A stretch of 64,000 bases of DNA from Shewanella glacialimarina (GCF_020511155.1 NZ_CP041216.1:3286001-3350000), one strand, 5' to 3'. Counted from the stretch's first letter, positions 14,966 through 25,287 are shown. A program made the numbers and translations. The notes: generated from the letters alone by a model not told the origin.

Positions 14966-15131
14966 GTCTATTGATAACTCACCTCCTTTTTGTGGAAATC
15001 ATAAAATCGACAAACCCTGTTACAAACTCACCTACCAACCCGCTACTTATTGATAACAACCCTTCTTAAACATAGCGTATGATAAATTCCAATCCTTTGA
15101 ATCTCATATAACAGTAAAGGAGCCATACCTA

Positions 15132-16430
15132 ATGGCCTTACTAAAATCGACTTCACTTAAATCAACCATAAATAACGCCCTACTTCTCGCTTTAGGTTTA
15201 TCTGTTTCAAGTGCCGTTTTAGCACAGGATACGCTTATTATTGCCGATGCCTATGTTGATGTAGCCAAAGGTAAAACTGTTAAAGATGTGGCGATTATTG
15301 TCACTGACAATCAAATCAGTAAAGTCACTAAACAAGCTGATATCACCAATCAGCAGGATTACACCGTCATTGATTTAAGCGGTAAAACCTTATTGCCAGG
15401 GGTAATGGACATGCATGTGCATTTATCTGGTGATGCTGATGATAACTTTCTCGAAGCTCAAAATGATTCCGTGCCTCGCCAAACAGTAAAAGCAGTTAAA
15501 AATGCCCAAAAAACCTTGATGGCAGGCTTTACCACTGTGCGAGACTTAGGTGCCTCGGGTTACTCAGTCATTGCTACACGTGACGGCATTAACGCCGGCG
15601 ATATTATCGGACCGCGCATTTGGGCGGTAGGTCACGCCATTAGCGTGACCGGAGGCCATTGCGACGACAACTTTTCTGCCCCAGAAAAACAGTCAAAAGC
15701 ACAGGGCGTAGCCGATGGCCCATGGGCCGTACGTGCAAAAGTGCGTGAAAATATCAAGTACGGCGCTAACGCAATAAAAATATGCGCCACTGGCGGCGTA
15801 TTCTCAAAAGGGACTCAAGTTGGTATTCAACAATTAAGCGATGAAGAAATTAAAGCCGCTGTGGATGAAGCCCATATGCAAGGCATGGTCATTGCGGCAC
15901 ACGCCCATGGAACGAGTGGCATTAAAGCGTCAATCAAAGCGGGAATTGATAGTATTGAGCATTGCAGCTTTATGGATGCTGAAGCGATTAAGATGGCTAT
16001 TGATGCTGGCACTTACTTGTCCTGCGATATTTACAATACCGAGTATACCTTAGCATTTGGTGAGGCTAATGGTGTACCAGAAGCGAATATCAATAAAGAA
16101 AAGCAGGTTTCACAAGCGCAGCGTGATAGTTTCAGAAAAGCCGTCAAAGCCGGCGCTAAAATGGTATTTGGCTCTGATGCAGCGATTTATCCCCATGGTG
16201 ATAATGGCAAACAGTTTTCTCGTATGGTGACGTTTGGTATGACGCCCATCCAAGCATTGCAAGCCGCGACCATCAATAGTGCCGCGTTATTAAAACAACA
16301 GAACTTGGGTCAAATTAAAGCAGGCTTTTTAGCCGATATTATTGCGGTTGATGGTGATCCCCTTGAAAACATAAGCCTGATGGAAAACGTCAGCTTTGTG
16401 ATGAAAGACGGTATTGTTTATAAAAAATAG
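15132..16430 (+). CDS. Exported amidohydrolase-family metallohydrolase
   Basis: A 432-residue member of the amidohydrolase superfamily with an N-terminal signal peptide ending SSAVLAQD. Metal-ligand motifs are in order: MDMHVH near residue 95, a lysine in AIKICATGG, HAHG, SIEHCSF and the final aspartate in FGSDAA. The closest described relatives by pattern are Xaa-Pro/Xaa-Arg dipeptidase-like and imidazolonepropionase-like enzymes, so a periplasmic dipeptidase is likely but the substrate is not proven. AGGAG lies ten bases before the ATG. It is a single-gene unit with a hairpin downstream. Confidence 0.85.
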   Translation: MALLKSTSLKSTINNALLLALGLSVSSAVLAQDTLIIADAYVDVAKGKTVKDVAIIVTDNQISKVTKQADITNQQDYTVIDLSGKTLLPGVMDMHVHLSGDADDNFLEAQNDSVPRQTVKAVKNAQKTLMAGFTTVRDLGASGYSVIATRDGINAGDIIGPRIWAVGHAISVTGGHCDDNFSAPEKQSKAQGVADGPWAVRAKVRENIKYGANAIKICATGGVFSKGTQVGIQQLSDEEIKAAVDEAHMQGMVIAAHAHGTSGIKASIKAGIDSIEHCSFMDAEAIKMAIDAGTYLSCDIYNTEYTLAFGEANGVPEANINKEKQVSQAQRDSFRKAVKAGAKMVFGSDAAIYPHGDNGKQFSRMVTFGMTPIQALQAATINSAALLKQQNLGQIKAGFLADIIAVDGDPLENISLMENVSFVMKDGIVYKK

Positions 16431-16463
16431 TCCGGGCACAGCAGGCTTTATCAACAACCAGAA

Positions 16464-16487
16464 AAACTGCGGCTAAAGCCGCAGTTT
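16464..16487 (+). terminator. Hairpin after the amidohydrolase gene
   Basis: AAACTGCGGC-TAAA-GCCGCAGTTT is a perfect ten-pair stem. The following sequence is T-rich but interrupted, so termination is likely rather than certain. Confidence 0.7.
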
Positions 16488-16591
16488 ATCTTGTTGTCGT
16501 TTTATATTGGATTGAGTTTTTCACAAAGCACACTTCTGCATGGTATATTATTGGCCTAATAAATTTGCATAAAACTGTTTAAGGTCACCCC

Positions 16592-17284
16592 ATGAAAATC
16601 GGTATTATCGGCGCTATGGAGCCCGAAGTTGTTCATCTTGTTCAAGCTATTCATTCTCCTGTTCATACCACCATTGCCGGTATTGAGTTTATAAGCGGTA
16701 AAATTGCAGATAAAGACGTGGTTGTTACCCGCTCAGGTATTGGCAAAGTAGCCGCAAGTATTGCGACAACGTTACTGATTGAAAAATTTTCAGTCAGTCA
16801 TGTGGTTAACACCGGCTCTGCGGGCGGATTTGTTGATGACTTAGCCATTGGTGATATTGTTATATCATCTGAAGTGCGTCACCACGATGTTGATGTCACT
16901 GCATTTGGTTATGAAATTGGCCAAATGGCTCAACAACCTGCGGCATTCATTCCAAATGCTGAATTAGTCAAAGCGGCACAACAAGCGGTATCATCTCTCG
17001 GTGAAGTTAAGGCTATTGAAGGGTTAATTTGTACTGGCGACAGCTTTATTTGCGATCCAGAGCGCACTAAAATCATGCGAGCTAACTTCCCAACAATGGC
17101 AGCATGTGAAATGGAAGGCGCAGCTATTGCACAGGTTTGTCACCAATTTAACACCCCGTTTGTGATCATTCGCTCACTGTCTGACAATGCTAATAATGAC
17201 TCACCTGTCGATTTTGACTCGTACATCATTAAAGCAGGCCATCATTCGGCTATGATGGTCATGGCATTGCTGCAACAATTGTAA
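16592..17284 (+). CDS. mtnN: 5'-methylthioadenosine/S-adenosylhomocysteine nucleosidase
   Basis: Cleaves the glycosidic bond of MTA, SAH and 5'-deoxyadenosine, recycling products of methylation and feeding the autoinducer-2 pathway. The 230-residue length matches the family. Catalytic residues are present: Glu12 in GAMEPE, the ribose-binding Glu in [11 protein letters not shown] and the acid Asp in [10 protein letters not shown]. The start ATG has AAGGTCA upstream. It is followed 52 bases later by a CobD/CbiB-family membrane protein on the same strand. Confidence 0.97.
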   Translation: MKIGIIGAMEPEVVHLVQAIHSPVHTTIAGIEFISGKIADKDVVVTRSGIGKVAASIATTLLIEKFSVSHVVNTGSAGGFVDDLAIGDIVISSEVRHHDVDVTAFGYEIGQMAQQPAAFIPNAELVKAAQQAVSSLGEVKAIEGLICTGDSFICDPERTKIMRANFPTMAACEMEGAAIAQVCHQFNTPFVIIRSLSDNANNDSPVDFDSYIIKAGHHSAMMVMALLQQL

Positions 17285-17336
17285 TGTCACAGCAAGGTTA
17301 ACCCCTTAACGGTATGAGTTTGCGAAGGATACCATT

Positions 17337-18359
17337 ATGAACAATCTACTTTTGCAAAATGAGCTCATACAAGGCTGCTTAGTGCTTATAGCGGCCATTG
17401 CAGCGGCGCAACTTGCGCCACTGCCCAAACAATGGCAACCCTTATTATGGTTTAGGTTATTAGCGAGCCAATTAGCGGCAAAGGTGAATCACCCAAAACG
17501 CTCGGCATCGCAGCAAATGACGGCGGGAATATTAGCGACTTTATTGCTGGTCATTCCCATCACAACGATCGCAGCCTTTTTTCTTGAACTTGCCGCCTAT
17601 GGGTGGTTTTTTGATTTTCTGATATTGTATGTTTGCATCAGCGATTACCAATTTACTCATCAAGCAAAGCGCATTCAAACAGCGCTTGAAAAAAATAACA
17701 ATGCCTCCGCCAAAGTCATACTAGCGCCATGGGTCAGTCAAAGTACCCAACGGCTATCCAGCATGGGGTTATGTAAAACCACTATTGAAAAAACACTGAG
17801 TGCGCCTATTTATGGCAGTATCGCCAGTGTGATATTTTTTGCTTTAGGTGGCTCAACTATGGTTATCGCTGCACATTTACTTAAACAATTAGAGCTGTGC
17901 TGGCCACCCTACCAACCTAAGTTTGTTAACTTTTCTAGTTTTGTCGGCCAATTTAATCGGCTATTGTTTTTTATCCCTAGATTATTATGGCAATTTTCAT
18001 TATCAATACAGTTTGGTCAGCTCGGAGTTAAAAGCATTGCAGTTACCGACAAGGTCACTCAAGGGCTAAATAATGATTTCAGTGTCATACATCTAGGCGC
18101 TAATTTGCTGAAAGTTGAGCTTGGCGGACCACAACAATTTATAATACTGCCATCGGCTTCTAAAACACTCAGTTATACAAAAGGGGTTGCTGTTGAAAAC
18201 GCTTTTGAAAAAGTGAATTTAACCAAAGTCTTAGCAGGTTCTTTACCCCAATATCAGCATATTCACATTACGATAAAAGCGGCTCAAAATGGTAAGTTTT
18301 TCTTTTTAGCATTAGCTATTTTATTGCCTTTATTGTGGGCATTACTGCAAAATATGTAA
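17337..18359 (+). CDS. CobD/CbiB-family membrane protein
   Basis: A 340-residue multi-pass membrane protein of the CobD/CbiB family (which also includes AmpE-like proteins). CbiB attaches aminopropanol phosphate to cobyric acid, but no other cobalamin gene is nearby, so a true adenosylcobinamide-phosphate synthase role is uncertain. Hydrophobic segments are visible at about residues 13-28, 60-100, 157-180 and 315-335. AAGGAT precedes the ATG. The next genes on the strand are a DUF2721 protein and a TRIC-type channel. Confidence 0.7.
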   Translation: MNNLLLQNELIQGCLVLIAAIAAAQLAPLPKQWQPLLWFRLLASQLAAKVNHPKRSASQQMTAGILATLLLVIPITTIAAFFLELAAYGWFFDFLILYVCISDYQFTHQAKRIQTALEKNNNASAKVILAPWVSQSTQRLSSMGLCKTTIEKTLSAPIYGSIASVIFFALGGSTMVIAAHLLKQLELCWPPYQPKFVNFSSFVGQFNRLLFFIPRLLWQFSLSIQFGQLGVKSIAVTDKVTQGLNNDFSVIHLGANLLKVELGGPQQFIILPSASKTLSYTKGVAVENAFEKVNLTKVLAGSLPQYQHIHITIKAAQNGKFFFLALAILLPLLWALLQNM

Positions 18360-18422
18360 ATCTTTAGCCAAAAGCGGTATTATCCGCGGCTGCTTGTTTT
18401 ATATATCCTCGTTTATAGGAAA

Positions 18423-18818
18423 GTGACCTTGTTCGATAATTTACATGTTTCATTAACGACTCCGGCCTTATTGTTTCCGGCAATTTCGTTACTTTTGCTG
18501 GCATATACCAATCGTTTTTTTGCACTAGCGGCGCTTATCCGTCAGCTAAGCGAACGAGGTAAACCCGTCAATGACGACCAAATCAAAAACCTCAAACAAC
18601 GTATTAATCTGATCCGTAAAATGCAAGAAGCGGGTGTCAGCAGTTTTGCTTTGTGCGTTTTATGCATGATTTTTTTGTATACCGGATTTAATCAAATCGG
18701 CTCAGTTATTTTCGGATTAAGTCTACTCTTGTTACTTTACTCGTTGATTTTATCAGTGATTGAAATTCGTATTTCGGTTGATGCACTTAACATTCACTTA
18801 AAAGAGTTAAGTCAATGA
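18423..18818 (+). CDS. DUF2721 family membrane protein
   Basis: A 131-residue protein with three hydrophobic segments (about 15-32, 75-92, 97-118) and a basic cytoplasmic loop between the first two, the pattern of the uncharacterised DUF2721 family. Two starts are possible: GTG at 18423 or TTG at 18429. AGGA lies only two bases from the GTG but eight from the TTG, so the TTG may be the real start. The stop overlaps the next gene's ATG in ATGA, indicating translational coupling with the TRIC-family channel. Confidence 0.75.
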   Translation: MTLFDNLHVSLTTPALLFPAISLLLLAYTNRFFALAALIRQLSERGKPVNDDQIKNLKQRINLIRKMQEAGVSSFALCVLCMIFLYTGFNQIGSVIFGLSLLLLLYSLILSVIEIRISVDALNIHLKELSQ

Positions 18819-19441
18819 TCCAGTGGATTTACTTTTTTGACCTCTGCGGTACCGCAGTATTTGCCCTATCAGGGGCATTAGCCGCGGGTAAACATCGTAT
18901 GGATCCTTTTGGCGTAACGGTATTAGCCTCTGTTACAGCTATTGGCGGCGGCAGTATACGTGACGCATTATTGGGTTCTACACCAGTTTTTTGGATTACC
19001 GACCCCAATTACATCATAGTGATTTTAGCCACTGTGGTTGCTTGTTTGATTTTGGTCCGCAAACCCCATAAGTTACCCAACATTACGCTACCTGTTGCTG
19101 ACGCCCTAGGTTTAGCGCTTTTTACGGTTATTGGTGCTCAAAAAGCCCTATTACTCGGTCACTCTGGCATGATTGCAGTAGTAATGGGATTAATAACTGG
19201 CGTTGGCGGAGGCATTATTCGTGATGTATTATGTCGACAAGTTCCTATGGTGTTACGAACTGAAATCTATGCTACAGCCTCTATTATTGGCGGTATCTGT
19301 TATACCTTGAGCTTACTGTCAGGAATAGATAGTATGACATCGATGTTTTTAGCCATGGCTAGCACGCTTATTATTAGATTGAGTGCAATCCGCTGGCATC
19401 TTTCCTTACCGGCATTCGATTTAAAAACAAAGAGACCTTGA
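18815..19441 (+). CDS. Trimeric intracellular cation channel (TRIC/UPF0126) family protein
   Basis: A 208-residue protein of two tandem UPF0126 repeats, each with the glycine-rich signature: [11 protein letters not shown] near residue 47 and [12 protein letters not shown] near residue 130. Each repeat supplies three membrane helices, plus one C-terminal helix, as in the structurally known bacterial TRIC channels that conduct K+/Na+. Substrate here is inferred from the family. It overlaps the DUF2721 stop by four bases, and the following exported NTF2-like gene begins one base after its stop, so the three form a tight operon. Confidence 0.88.
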   Translation: MIQWIYFFDLCGTAVFALSGALAAGKHRMDPFGVTVLASVTAIGGGSIRDALLGSTPVFWITDPNYIIVILATVVACLILVRKPHKLPNITLPVADALGLALFTVIGAQKALLLGHSGMIAVVMGLITGVGGGIIRDVLCRQVPMVLRTEIYATASIIGGICYTLSLLSGIDSMTSMFLAMASTLIIRLSAIRWHLSLPAFDLKTKRP

Positions 19442-19442
19442 T

Positions 19443-19919
19443 GTGCGTTTAATTAGCCTACTATTTTGCTTGTTATTGAGTGTTCAAACTCATGCGAATA
19501 TTGGTGATATGCCAGCTGAGCAACAGCTTGCAATTCAATATATTGAAGCCTATACCGACCACGATTTTAGAACGTTAAAACAGTTTTATACCCGTGAGAG
19601 CGTATTTTTTGATAAAACCGCTGGGGTAGAATATAAAGGCGAGCGCCAGATTATTGCTTTTCTAACCCGCGCCCATGAAGGTGTGCTTGAATACCGACTT
19701 AATATCGAGCATATGTTTAACAATGGTGCCATTGTGGTCATCATCGGCAGCTATAGCTTGCGTGGTCCAGGGGATCAGTATGGCAAACCAGATAAAATTA
19801 TTGATATAGCGGTTCCGGGGGTTACTACCCTAAAGTTTGATATGAAAACCCAACGCTTAATAGAACATATGGATCTGATGGATTACCAAACAATGGCCGA
19901 TCAGCTGGAATCTCAATAA
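19443..19919 (+). CDS. Exported NTF2-like (SnoaL-type) protein of unknown function
   Basis: A 158-residue protein with a signal peptide (MRLISLLFCLLLSVQTHA) and an NTF2-like fold region (about 28-150), recognisable by IQYIEAYTDHDFRTLKQFY and the aromatic strand pattern of SnoaL-like proteins. These bind small ligands or act as enzymes; no catalytic pair can be assigned. The start is GTG at 19443, two bases past the upstream stop, so expression depends on the TRIC operon. A bidirectional terminator follows. Confidence 0.75.
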   Translation: MRLISLLFCLLLSVQTHANIGDMPAEQQLAIQYIEAYTDHDFRTLKQFYTRESVFFDKTAGVEYKGERQIIAFLTRAHEGVLEYRLNIEHMFNNGAIVVIIGSYSLRGPGDQYGKPDKIIDIAVPGVTTLKFDMKTQRLIEHMDLMDYQTMADQLESQ

Positions 19920-19951
19920 ACGATTCACCTTAACCTTAAATTCAGACAATA

Positions 19952-19975
19952 AAAAAGGCTCCAAAGAGCCTTTTT
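19952..19975. terminator. Bidirectional terminator between the NTF2-like gene and tyrS
   Basis: AAAAAGGCTC-CAAA-GAGCCTTTTT gives a ten-pair stem with A and T tracts on both sides, placed between convergent genes. Confidence 0.9.
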
Positions 19976-20009
19976 GTTGTCTACACTGTGGTATTTAATA
20001 CAGTGGCGT

Positions 20010-21206
20010 TTAATTAAGCACTACTTTAGCAAACTTGCGTTTACCGACCTGAACTACGGCTTCAAAACCTGCGTTAAACACTTGACGACTATCTTCTACT
20101 TTCTCACCATCAAATTTCACCGCACCTTGTTTTATCATCCGCATACCATCAGAGGTTGACCCAACTAGACCTGCATCTTTAAGTAAGTTAGCAATCGCTA
20201 ACCCCTCACCAGCAGCAAGTGTTACTGTTTCAATATCTTCAGGAATCGCGCCTTTTTGGAAGCGATTAATAAACTCTTGGTGGGCAGCTTCTGCTGCTGC
20301 TTCATCATGAAAACGTGCAATGATTTCTTTGGCTAAGGTAATTTTAATATCACGCGGATTAGTGCCATTTTCCATATCGAGCTTGAAGCCTGCGATCTCT
20401 TCTAGCGGGCGGAAAGACAGTAACTCAAAATAACGCCACATCAAGTCATCTGAAATAGACATAATTTTGCCAAACATTTCGTTTGCAGGCTCACTGACGC
20501 CGATATAGTTGTGGGCTGATTTAGACATTTTCTTTACACCGTCTAAACCTTCAAGCAGAGGCATCATAATCACAGTTTGTGGTTTTTGACCTTCTGCTTT
20601 TTGTAATTCACGTCCCATAAGTAGGTTAAACTTTTGGTCAGTGCCACCTAGCTCAACATCGGCTTGCAATGCTACTGAATCGTAACCTTGCAATAGTGGG
20701 TACATAAATTCGTGGATCGCAATAGACTGTCCTGACGCATAACGTTTTTTAAAGTCATCACGTTCCATCATACGCGCTACCGTTTGCTGTGAAGCTAAAC
20801 GGATCATTCCAGCAGCGCCTAATGGTTCTAACCAACTAGAATTGAACTCAATACGTGTTTTAGCCGGATCCAAAATCTTATAAACTTGCTCTTTATAGGT
20901 TTCAGCATTAGCAAGCACTTGCTCACGTGTTAGCGGCGGACGAGTGCTATTTTTACCACTAGGGTCACCAACCATGCCGGTAAAGTCACCAATTAAGAAA
21001 ATGACTTCATGACCAAGCTCTTGGAAGGTACGCATTTTATTTAAAATGACAGTATGCCCTAGATGGATATCTGGCGCGGTAGGATCTGCGCCTAACTTAA
21101 TCCTAAGTGGTCGTCCTTCTTTAAGTTTTTCAATGAGATCAGCCTCAAGTAAAATTTCATCCGTACCACGTTTGATCTCTGCCAACACTTGATCTAATTC
21201 AGCCAT
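20010..21206 (-). CDS. tyrS: Tyrosyl-tRNA synthetase (TyrZ-type)
   Basis: Charges tRNA-Tyr. The 398 residues are typical of the shorter TyrZ-like class rather than the 424-residue E. coli TyrS. Class I signatures are the HIGH-like DIHLGHT near residue 45 and the KMSKS loop KKMSKSA near residue 230. A C-terminal S4-like RNA-binding domain covers about 335-398. It is divergent from the M23 peptidase gene. The order tyrZ, M23 peptidase, anmK, erpA is also known from Pseudomonas, so the association is old. Confidence 0.96.
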   Translation of the reverse strand: MAELDQVLAEIKRGTDEILLEADLIEKLKEGRPLRIKLGADPTAPDIHLGHTVILNKMRTFQELGHEVIFLIGDFTGMVGDPSGKNSTRPPLTREQVLANAETYKEQVYKILDPAKTRIEFNSSWLEPLGAAGMIRLASQQTVARMMERDDFKKRYASGQSIAIHEFMYPLLQGYDSVALQADVELGGTDQKFNLLMGRELQKAEGQKPQTVIMMPLLEGLDGVKKMSKSAHNYIGVSEPANEMFGKIMSISDDLMWRYFELLSFRPLEEIAGFKLDMENGTNPRDIKITLAKEIIARFHDEAAAEAAHQEFINRFQKGAIPEDIETVTLAAGEGLAIANLLKDAGLVGSTSDGMRMIKQGAVKFDGEKVEDSRQVFNAGFEAVVQVGKRKFAKVVLN

Positions 21207-21325
21207 CTCTACTGCAACTCCTAGAGCGTAATCATTAACAAATAAAAATAAAGAGGACTATGTTACTTGTTAGCCACAGCAAATGAAAGAGTGTACACTT
21301 AGCCAATAACAACAAGAGTGAGAAA

Positions 21326-22813
21326 TTGGTAACTGAGTCAATGGCAAAGCTGATTACATTATTTAAGTTGCTGCCTAAAGCACACCAAATAGCCTTAGCT
21401 ACATTAGCTATATTTACTTCTATGATTTTGGTATTTCCATCAGAGGATGCACAAGCTTCTAAGCAGACATCATCAGATGAATTATCATTGCTAACAACCG
21501 ACTCAAGTTCATCGGTGCCATTAGCTTTTAGAAGCCCTAGCGCCCCAAAAGTAGCAGATAAAAATACCCTACCATTATCGGCCCCCACAGCAGATGATGA
21601 GATTTTTGCTGCACATTTAAATACCTTGTCACCAGACTCAGAAACAGACCAGGTCATTGACAATATAGCTAATGAGTTAGAAACTCAAAAGCAGGCAATT
21701 CAACAAGCCAGTGAAGTTGCTGATCCTAATGCTCTGTATGCTGAATATTATGAAGTGGCAAAAGGCGATACATTAGGTGGCTTATTTAACCGTGCAGGCC
21801 TGACGGCTAAAGATGTTTACGACATCACCAGTTTACCTATTGCGAAAAAGAATTTACTTAAAATTATTCCAGGCGAAGAAATTGCTATTAGCAAAAATGC
21901 CCAGGGTGAATTAGCCGAGCTAAGTTATCGCATGGATAAAATTTCAACTTTGGTAATCTCTAAAGCCAACGATAAATACCAAGAAATCGTTAATAAAAAA
22001 CAATTAGAAACCCGCCAATCATTTATTACTGCCAGTATTAGAAGTAACTTTTGGAATGCTGCAGCTGATGCTGGGCTATCCGCTAATCACATCATGCAGC
22101 TGGCTAATATTTTGGGTTGGGACATAGACTTTGCGTTAGATATTCGTAAAAACGATCACTTTTCGCTAATTTTTGAACAAGAATATGCCGATGGCCAGTT
22201 TATTCGTACCGGTAATATTCTTGCGGTAGAGTTTGTTAACCAGGGTGAGCGCTATACCGCTATTCGCTATAAAGATGGCCAATATTACTCGGAAAACGGC
22301 AACAGTATGCGTAAACCATTTTTACGCTCACCCGTTGATTTTAAATACGTTAGCTCTAACTTTAATCCAAGACGTCTGCATCCTGTAACAGGTCAAATAA
22401 AGGCTCATCGTGGTGTAGATTATGTTGCGGCTATTGGCACCCCGATTAAAGCTGCAGGGCGCGGTAAAGTGGTTGAGGCGGGTTATAATCAATTTAATGG
22501 TAACTATGTTTTCATTAAACACAATGATACCTATACCACTAAGTATCTGCATTTAAATGCTCGTAAAGTTAAACGTGGTGATATGGTAAAACAAAGCCAA
22601 GTTATTGGTACTCTAGGACGCACAGGCCGCGTGACTGGCGCACATTTACACTATGAGTTTATAGTCAACGGTGTACATAGAAACCCAAGAACAATTAATC
22701 TGCCTAAGTCTGAACCCATTGAACGTAGCGAAAGAGGCAAGTTTGCAAATGTTAGCAAGCTATTAATGGCTCAACTAAAATCACACCAAGCGCAAATGGT
22801 TGCCAGTAACTAA
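21326..22813 (+). CDS. M23-family murein DD-endopeptidase (MepM-like)
   Basis: A 495-residue envelope protein with one N-terminal membrane segment (about 20-36), an acidic/serine-rich linker, a LysM-like/OapA-type region (about 133-200) and a C-terminal LytM/M23 zinc peptidase (about 350-450). Zinc ligands are seen in HRGVDYVA and in the HLHYEF motif. Members cut stem-peptide cross-links during wall growth. The open frame starts at TTG 21326; the ATG at 21341 is the other candidate and neither has a strong ribosome site. anmK, a wall recycling gene, follows. Confidence 0.9.
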   Translation: MVTESMAKLITLFKLLPKAHQIALATLAIFTSMILVFPSEDAQASKQTSSDELSLLTTDSSSSVPLAFRSPSAPKVADKNTLPLSAPTADDEIFAAHLNTLSPDSETDQVIDNIANELETQKQAIQQASEVADPNALYAEYYEVAKGDTLGGLFNRAGLTAKDVYDITSLPIAKKNLLKIIPGEEIAISKNAQGELAELSYRMDKISTLVISKANDKYQEIVNKKQLETRQSFITASIRSNFWNAAADAGLSANHIMQLANILGWDIDFALDIRKNDHFSLIFEQEYADGQFIRTGNILAVEFVNQGERYTAIRYKDGQYYSENGNSMRKPFLRSPVDFKYVSSNFNPRRLHPVTGQIKAHRGVDYVAAIGTPIKAAGRGKVVEAGYNQFNGNYVFIKHNDTYTTKYLHLNARKVKRGDMVKQSQVIGTLGRTGRVTGAHLHYEFIVNGVHRNPRTINLPKSEPIERSERGKFANVSKLLMAQLKSHQAQMVASN

Positions 22814-22842
22814 CGTACTCAATAATAAGCATTCAATTGATT

Positions 22843-22880
22843 AACCAATATAAGCCTTTACGATTTGTCTTATATTGGTT
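22843..22880 (+). other. Perfect 12-bp stem hairpin upstream of anmK
   Basis: AACCAATATAAG and CTTATATTGGTT are exact inverted repeats with a 14-base loop. There is no T run, and the element ends 35 bases before the anmK ATG. It may be a terminator of the M23 gene, an mRNA-stability hairpin or a protein-binding site. Confidence 0.5.
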
Positions 22881-22915
22881 CACCATCACTTTTACCCTAA
22901 TTAAGGAAGTCTTCC

Positions 22916-24028
22916 ATGTCTGAGCCAGAATATTATATTGGTCTTATGTCCGGCACGAGCATGGATGGTGTTGATGCGGTATTAGTTGATTTTAGTCACG
23001 GTTATCCGAAACTGATTAGTGCTCATACTGAAGAAATTCCGGGACATTTACTCAGAGGTCTACAACGTCTTTGCCAACCCTCAACCGATGAAATTAACCG
23101 TTTAGGTCGAATAGATCGCAGTATGGGTTTGTTATTCGCAAAAGCCGTTAATCAGCTACTGACCCATGCCAGTGTCAGCCCAAGCCAGGTTATTGCTATC
23201 GGTTCCCATGGCCAAACAGTCAGGCACATGCCTAATTTAGAAATGGGCTTTACCCTACAAATTGGTGATCCCAATACTATCGCAGTAGAGACGGGTATTG
23301 ATGTTATTGCTGACTTTCGCCGCAAAGATATCGCATTAGGCGGTCAAGGCGCACCACTGGTTCCGGCTTTTCATCAACAAATTTTTGCCCAACCTGATAC
23401 CCGACGAGTCATTTTAAATATTGGCGGTATTGCCAATATCACCTACCTTCCAGGTGATTCTAATAAAGTTATCGGTTTTGACACAGGTCCTGGTAATAAT
23501 CTGATTGATGCTTTTATCCAGCAAGTCCAAGAACTCCCTTTTGATAAAGATGGCGATTGGGCCGATTCAGGAAACTCAAACCCTGACCTATTAAAACAGC
23601 TTTTGTCTCATTCTTATTTTTCGTTAGATTACCCAAAAAGTACTGGACGAGAACTTTTCAACCAAGCTTGGCTTGAACAGCAGTTATCTGAATTTAGTCA
23701 TTTAGATCAAGAAGACATTCAATCTACATTACTTGATTTAACTTGCCACAGCATAGCAAATGACGTTAACAAGCTCAGCCCAACTGGTGAACTATATGTT
23801 TGCGGCGGCGGCGCACTTAACAAAGCACTAATGCGTCGACTCGCCTTATTAGTACCTGGCTATAAGGTGGCTACGACAACAGACATAGGTATTGACCCTA
23901 AATGGGTTGAAGGATTTGCCTTTGCCTGGCTTGCGATGCGCCATCACCGTCAATTACCGGCCAATCTACCAGCTGTTACTGGTGCAAGAAGAGAAGCTGT
24001 ATTAGGCGGACGATACTCGTCAAAATAA
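22916..24028 (+). CDS. anmK: Anhydro-N-acetylmuramic acid kinase
   Basis: Phosphorylates and opens 1,6-anhydro-MurNAc during peptidoglycan recycling, feeding MurQ. The 370-residue length matches the family (369 in E. coli). Signatures are the phosphate-binding [13 protein letters not shown] at the N-terminus, [31 protein letters not shown] and CGGGALN. TTAAGGAAG precedes the ATG. The upstream M23 peptidase and this kinase act at two ends of cell-wall turnover. Confidence 0.97.
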   Translation: MSEPEYYIGLMSGTSMDGVDAVLVDFSHGYPKLISAHTEEIPGHLLRGLQRLCQPSTDEINRLGRIDRSMGLLFAKAVNQLLTHASVSPSQVIAIGSHGQTVRHMPNLEMGFTLQIGDPNTIAVETGIDVIADFRRKDIALGGQGAPLVPAFHQQIFAQPDTRRVILNIGGIANITYLPGDSNKVIGFDTGPGNNLIDAFIQQVQELPFDKDGDWADSGNSNPDLLKQLLSHSYFSLDYPKSTGRELFNQAWLEQQLSEFSHLDQEDIQSTLLDLTCHSIANDVNKLSPTGELYVCGGGALNKALMRRLALLVPGYKVATTTDIGIDPKWVEGFAFAWLAMRHHRQLPANLPAVTGARREAVLGGRYSSK

Positions 24029-24177
24029 TTACAGTAGTACTGATTGTATAACTCAATAACCTATACTCAATTCCGGTTATTCGAAATGATATCTAGTTAA
24101 CGCCATTTTAATAGATCTGGTTTTGGGCAGTTTTAATCTATCTCCTCTATCATTTTTGTATTCAAGATCCAATTCAT

Positions 24178-24209
24178 AAAAGTCCACTTAACTGCGGACT
24201 TTTCTTTTT
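24178..24209 (+). terminator. Rho-independent terminator of anmK
   Basis: AAAAGTCC paired with GGACTTTT over a ten-base loop, followed by CTTTTTC. It lies about 150 bases after the anmK stop. Confidence 0.75.
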
Positions 24210-24303
24210 CAAATAATCCTGTCGGTGGTATCATGCGCCAATATTTAGTTTTAAATCGGCGTACTCATAACAGTATTGCTGATTGCAGCCATATGAGAAT
24301 CGC

Positions 24304-24690
24304 ATGAGTATTAAACAAAAAAGTGTTGCCGAATTACTACAACTAACGCCTGAAGGCCGTTATGACTATATGATTGAGCAGGTTAAAAATCACAAAATGA
24401 TTTGGTCTTTGCAAGACAGCGATGGTTGCGTCATGCTAACGACTGAAGATGAAGATTGTATTCCTATGTGGCCATCAGAAGAAACGGCTGCACTGTGGGC
24501 TGTTGATGACTGGAAAGACTGCGAGCCATTAGCAATTCCCCTTGATGAATTTCAAGAGCGCTGGGTTAGCGGTATGGAAGATGATGATTTATTTATTGCT
24601 GTATTTCCTGTGCAAGAAGATTTAGGTGTCGTTGTGCCACCTTTTGAAGTAGATCAGCGCTTAACCTCTAAAGACACCACAAAGCACTAA
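24304..24690 (+). CDS. DUF2750 domain protein
   Basis: A 128-residue soluble acidic protein matching the pattern of the uncharacterised DUF2750 family: RYDYMIEQVKNHKMIWSL, then acidic and tryptophan-rich segments MWPSEETAALWAVDDW and DEFQERWV. The open frame extends upstream to a TTG at 24283, but the ATG at 24304 with GAGAA upstream is the more likely start. The following membrane-protein gene begins four bases after the stop, so the two are probably one operon. Function unknown. Confidence 0.8.
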   Translation: MSIKQKSVAELLQLTPEGRYDYMIEQVKNHKMIWSLQDSDGCVMLTTEDEDCIPMWPSEETAALWAVDDWKDCEPLAIPLDEFQERWVSGMEDDDLFIAVFPVQEDLGVVVPPFEVDQRLTSKDTTKH

Positions 24691-24694
24691 CCTT

Positions 24695-25201
24695 ATGAAT
24701 AATCCAATGGATGCTAAAGTGATGGTTGATACAGCGGGTGAAATCTCACCAAAGGCAGATACTAAAGAGATCGAGCCTGGCATAGTCAAGCCTAAATTAC
24801 CCAAGCGCTTAGCAGTATTAATGTTGGTTTACACTGTGGCATCTATCAGCGGTTTAATGGCCGCGGGTTCTGTTTCAGAGTTAAGTGCCATGCTATGCCT
24901 GTTAACGTTACTTATGGTTGTTGCGGTATTTGGCCGTCAAAAAGCAGCCCTATATATGTTAAGAGGTTATAGCGTTTTACAATTAGCGTTTTACAGTTTT
25001 TTACCTGTGATCATGTATGACCCTGATAATTTAGTAGCCGGGCCAACAACAATGGACTTTGGGTTATTCCAAGCTGTAGTATCTGATTGGGTCATTTTTA
25101 GTGCATTGATTATTATAGGTGTAATACAGGTTTGGATTAGCTTTAATGCTAAGGTTAAGGCGTGGTTTAAACCACGACAAAATATGAACATCATGAGTTA
25201 G
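24695..25201 (+). CDS. Small four-helix membrane protein, unknown
   Basis: A 168-residue protein with a charged N-terminal tail (about 1-38) and four hydrophobic helices at about 41-60, 63-80, 92-108 and 127-150. I recognise no named family. It is coupled to the DUF2750 gene by a four-base gap, and a bidirectional terminator separates it from erpA. The short basic C-terminus ends NIMS. Confidence 0.65.
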   Translation: MNNPMDAKVMVDTAGEISPKADTKEIEPGIVKPKLPKRLAVLMLVYTVASISGLMAAGSVSELSAMLCLLTLLMVVAVFGRQKAALYMLRGYSVLQLAFYSFLPVIMYDPDNLVAGPTTMDFGLFQAVVSDWVIFSALIIIGVIQVWISFNAKVKAWFKPRQNMNIMS

Positions 25202-25227
25202 TTCCAATAAGCAAACCCTAATCACAA

Positions 25228-25253
25228 AAAAAGCCGTCTGATGACGGCTTTTT
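25228..25253. terminator. Bidirectional terminator before erpA
   Basis: AAAAAGCCGTC-TGAT-GACGGCTTTTT lies between convergent genes and has A and T tracts on both sides. Confidence 0.92.
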
Positions 25254-25287
25254 GTTTTCTTGCTAAGTATCAATCAATAAGTTTGGC

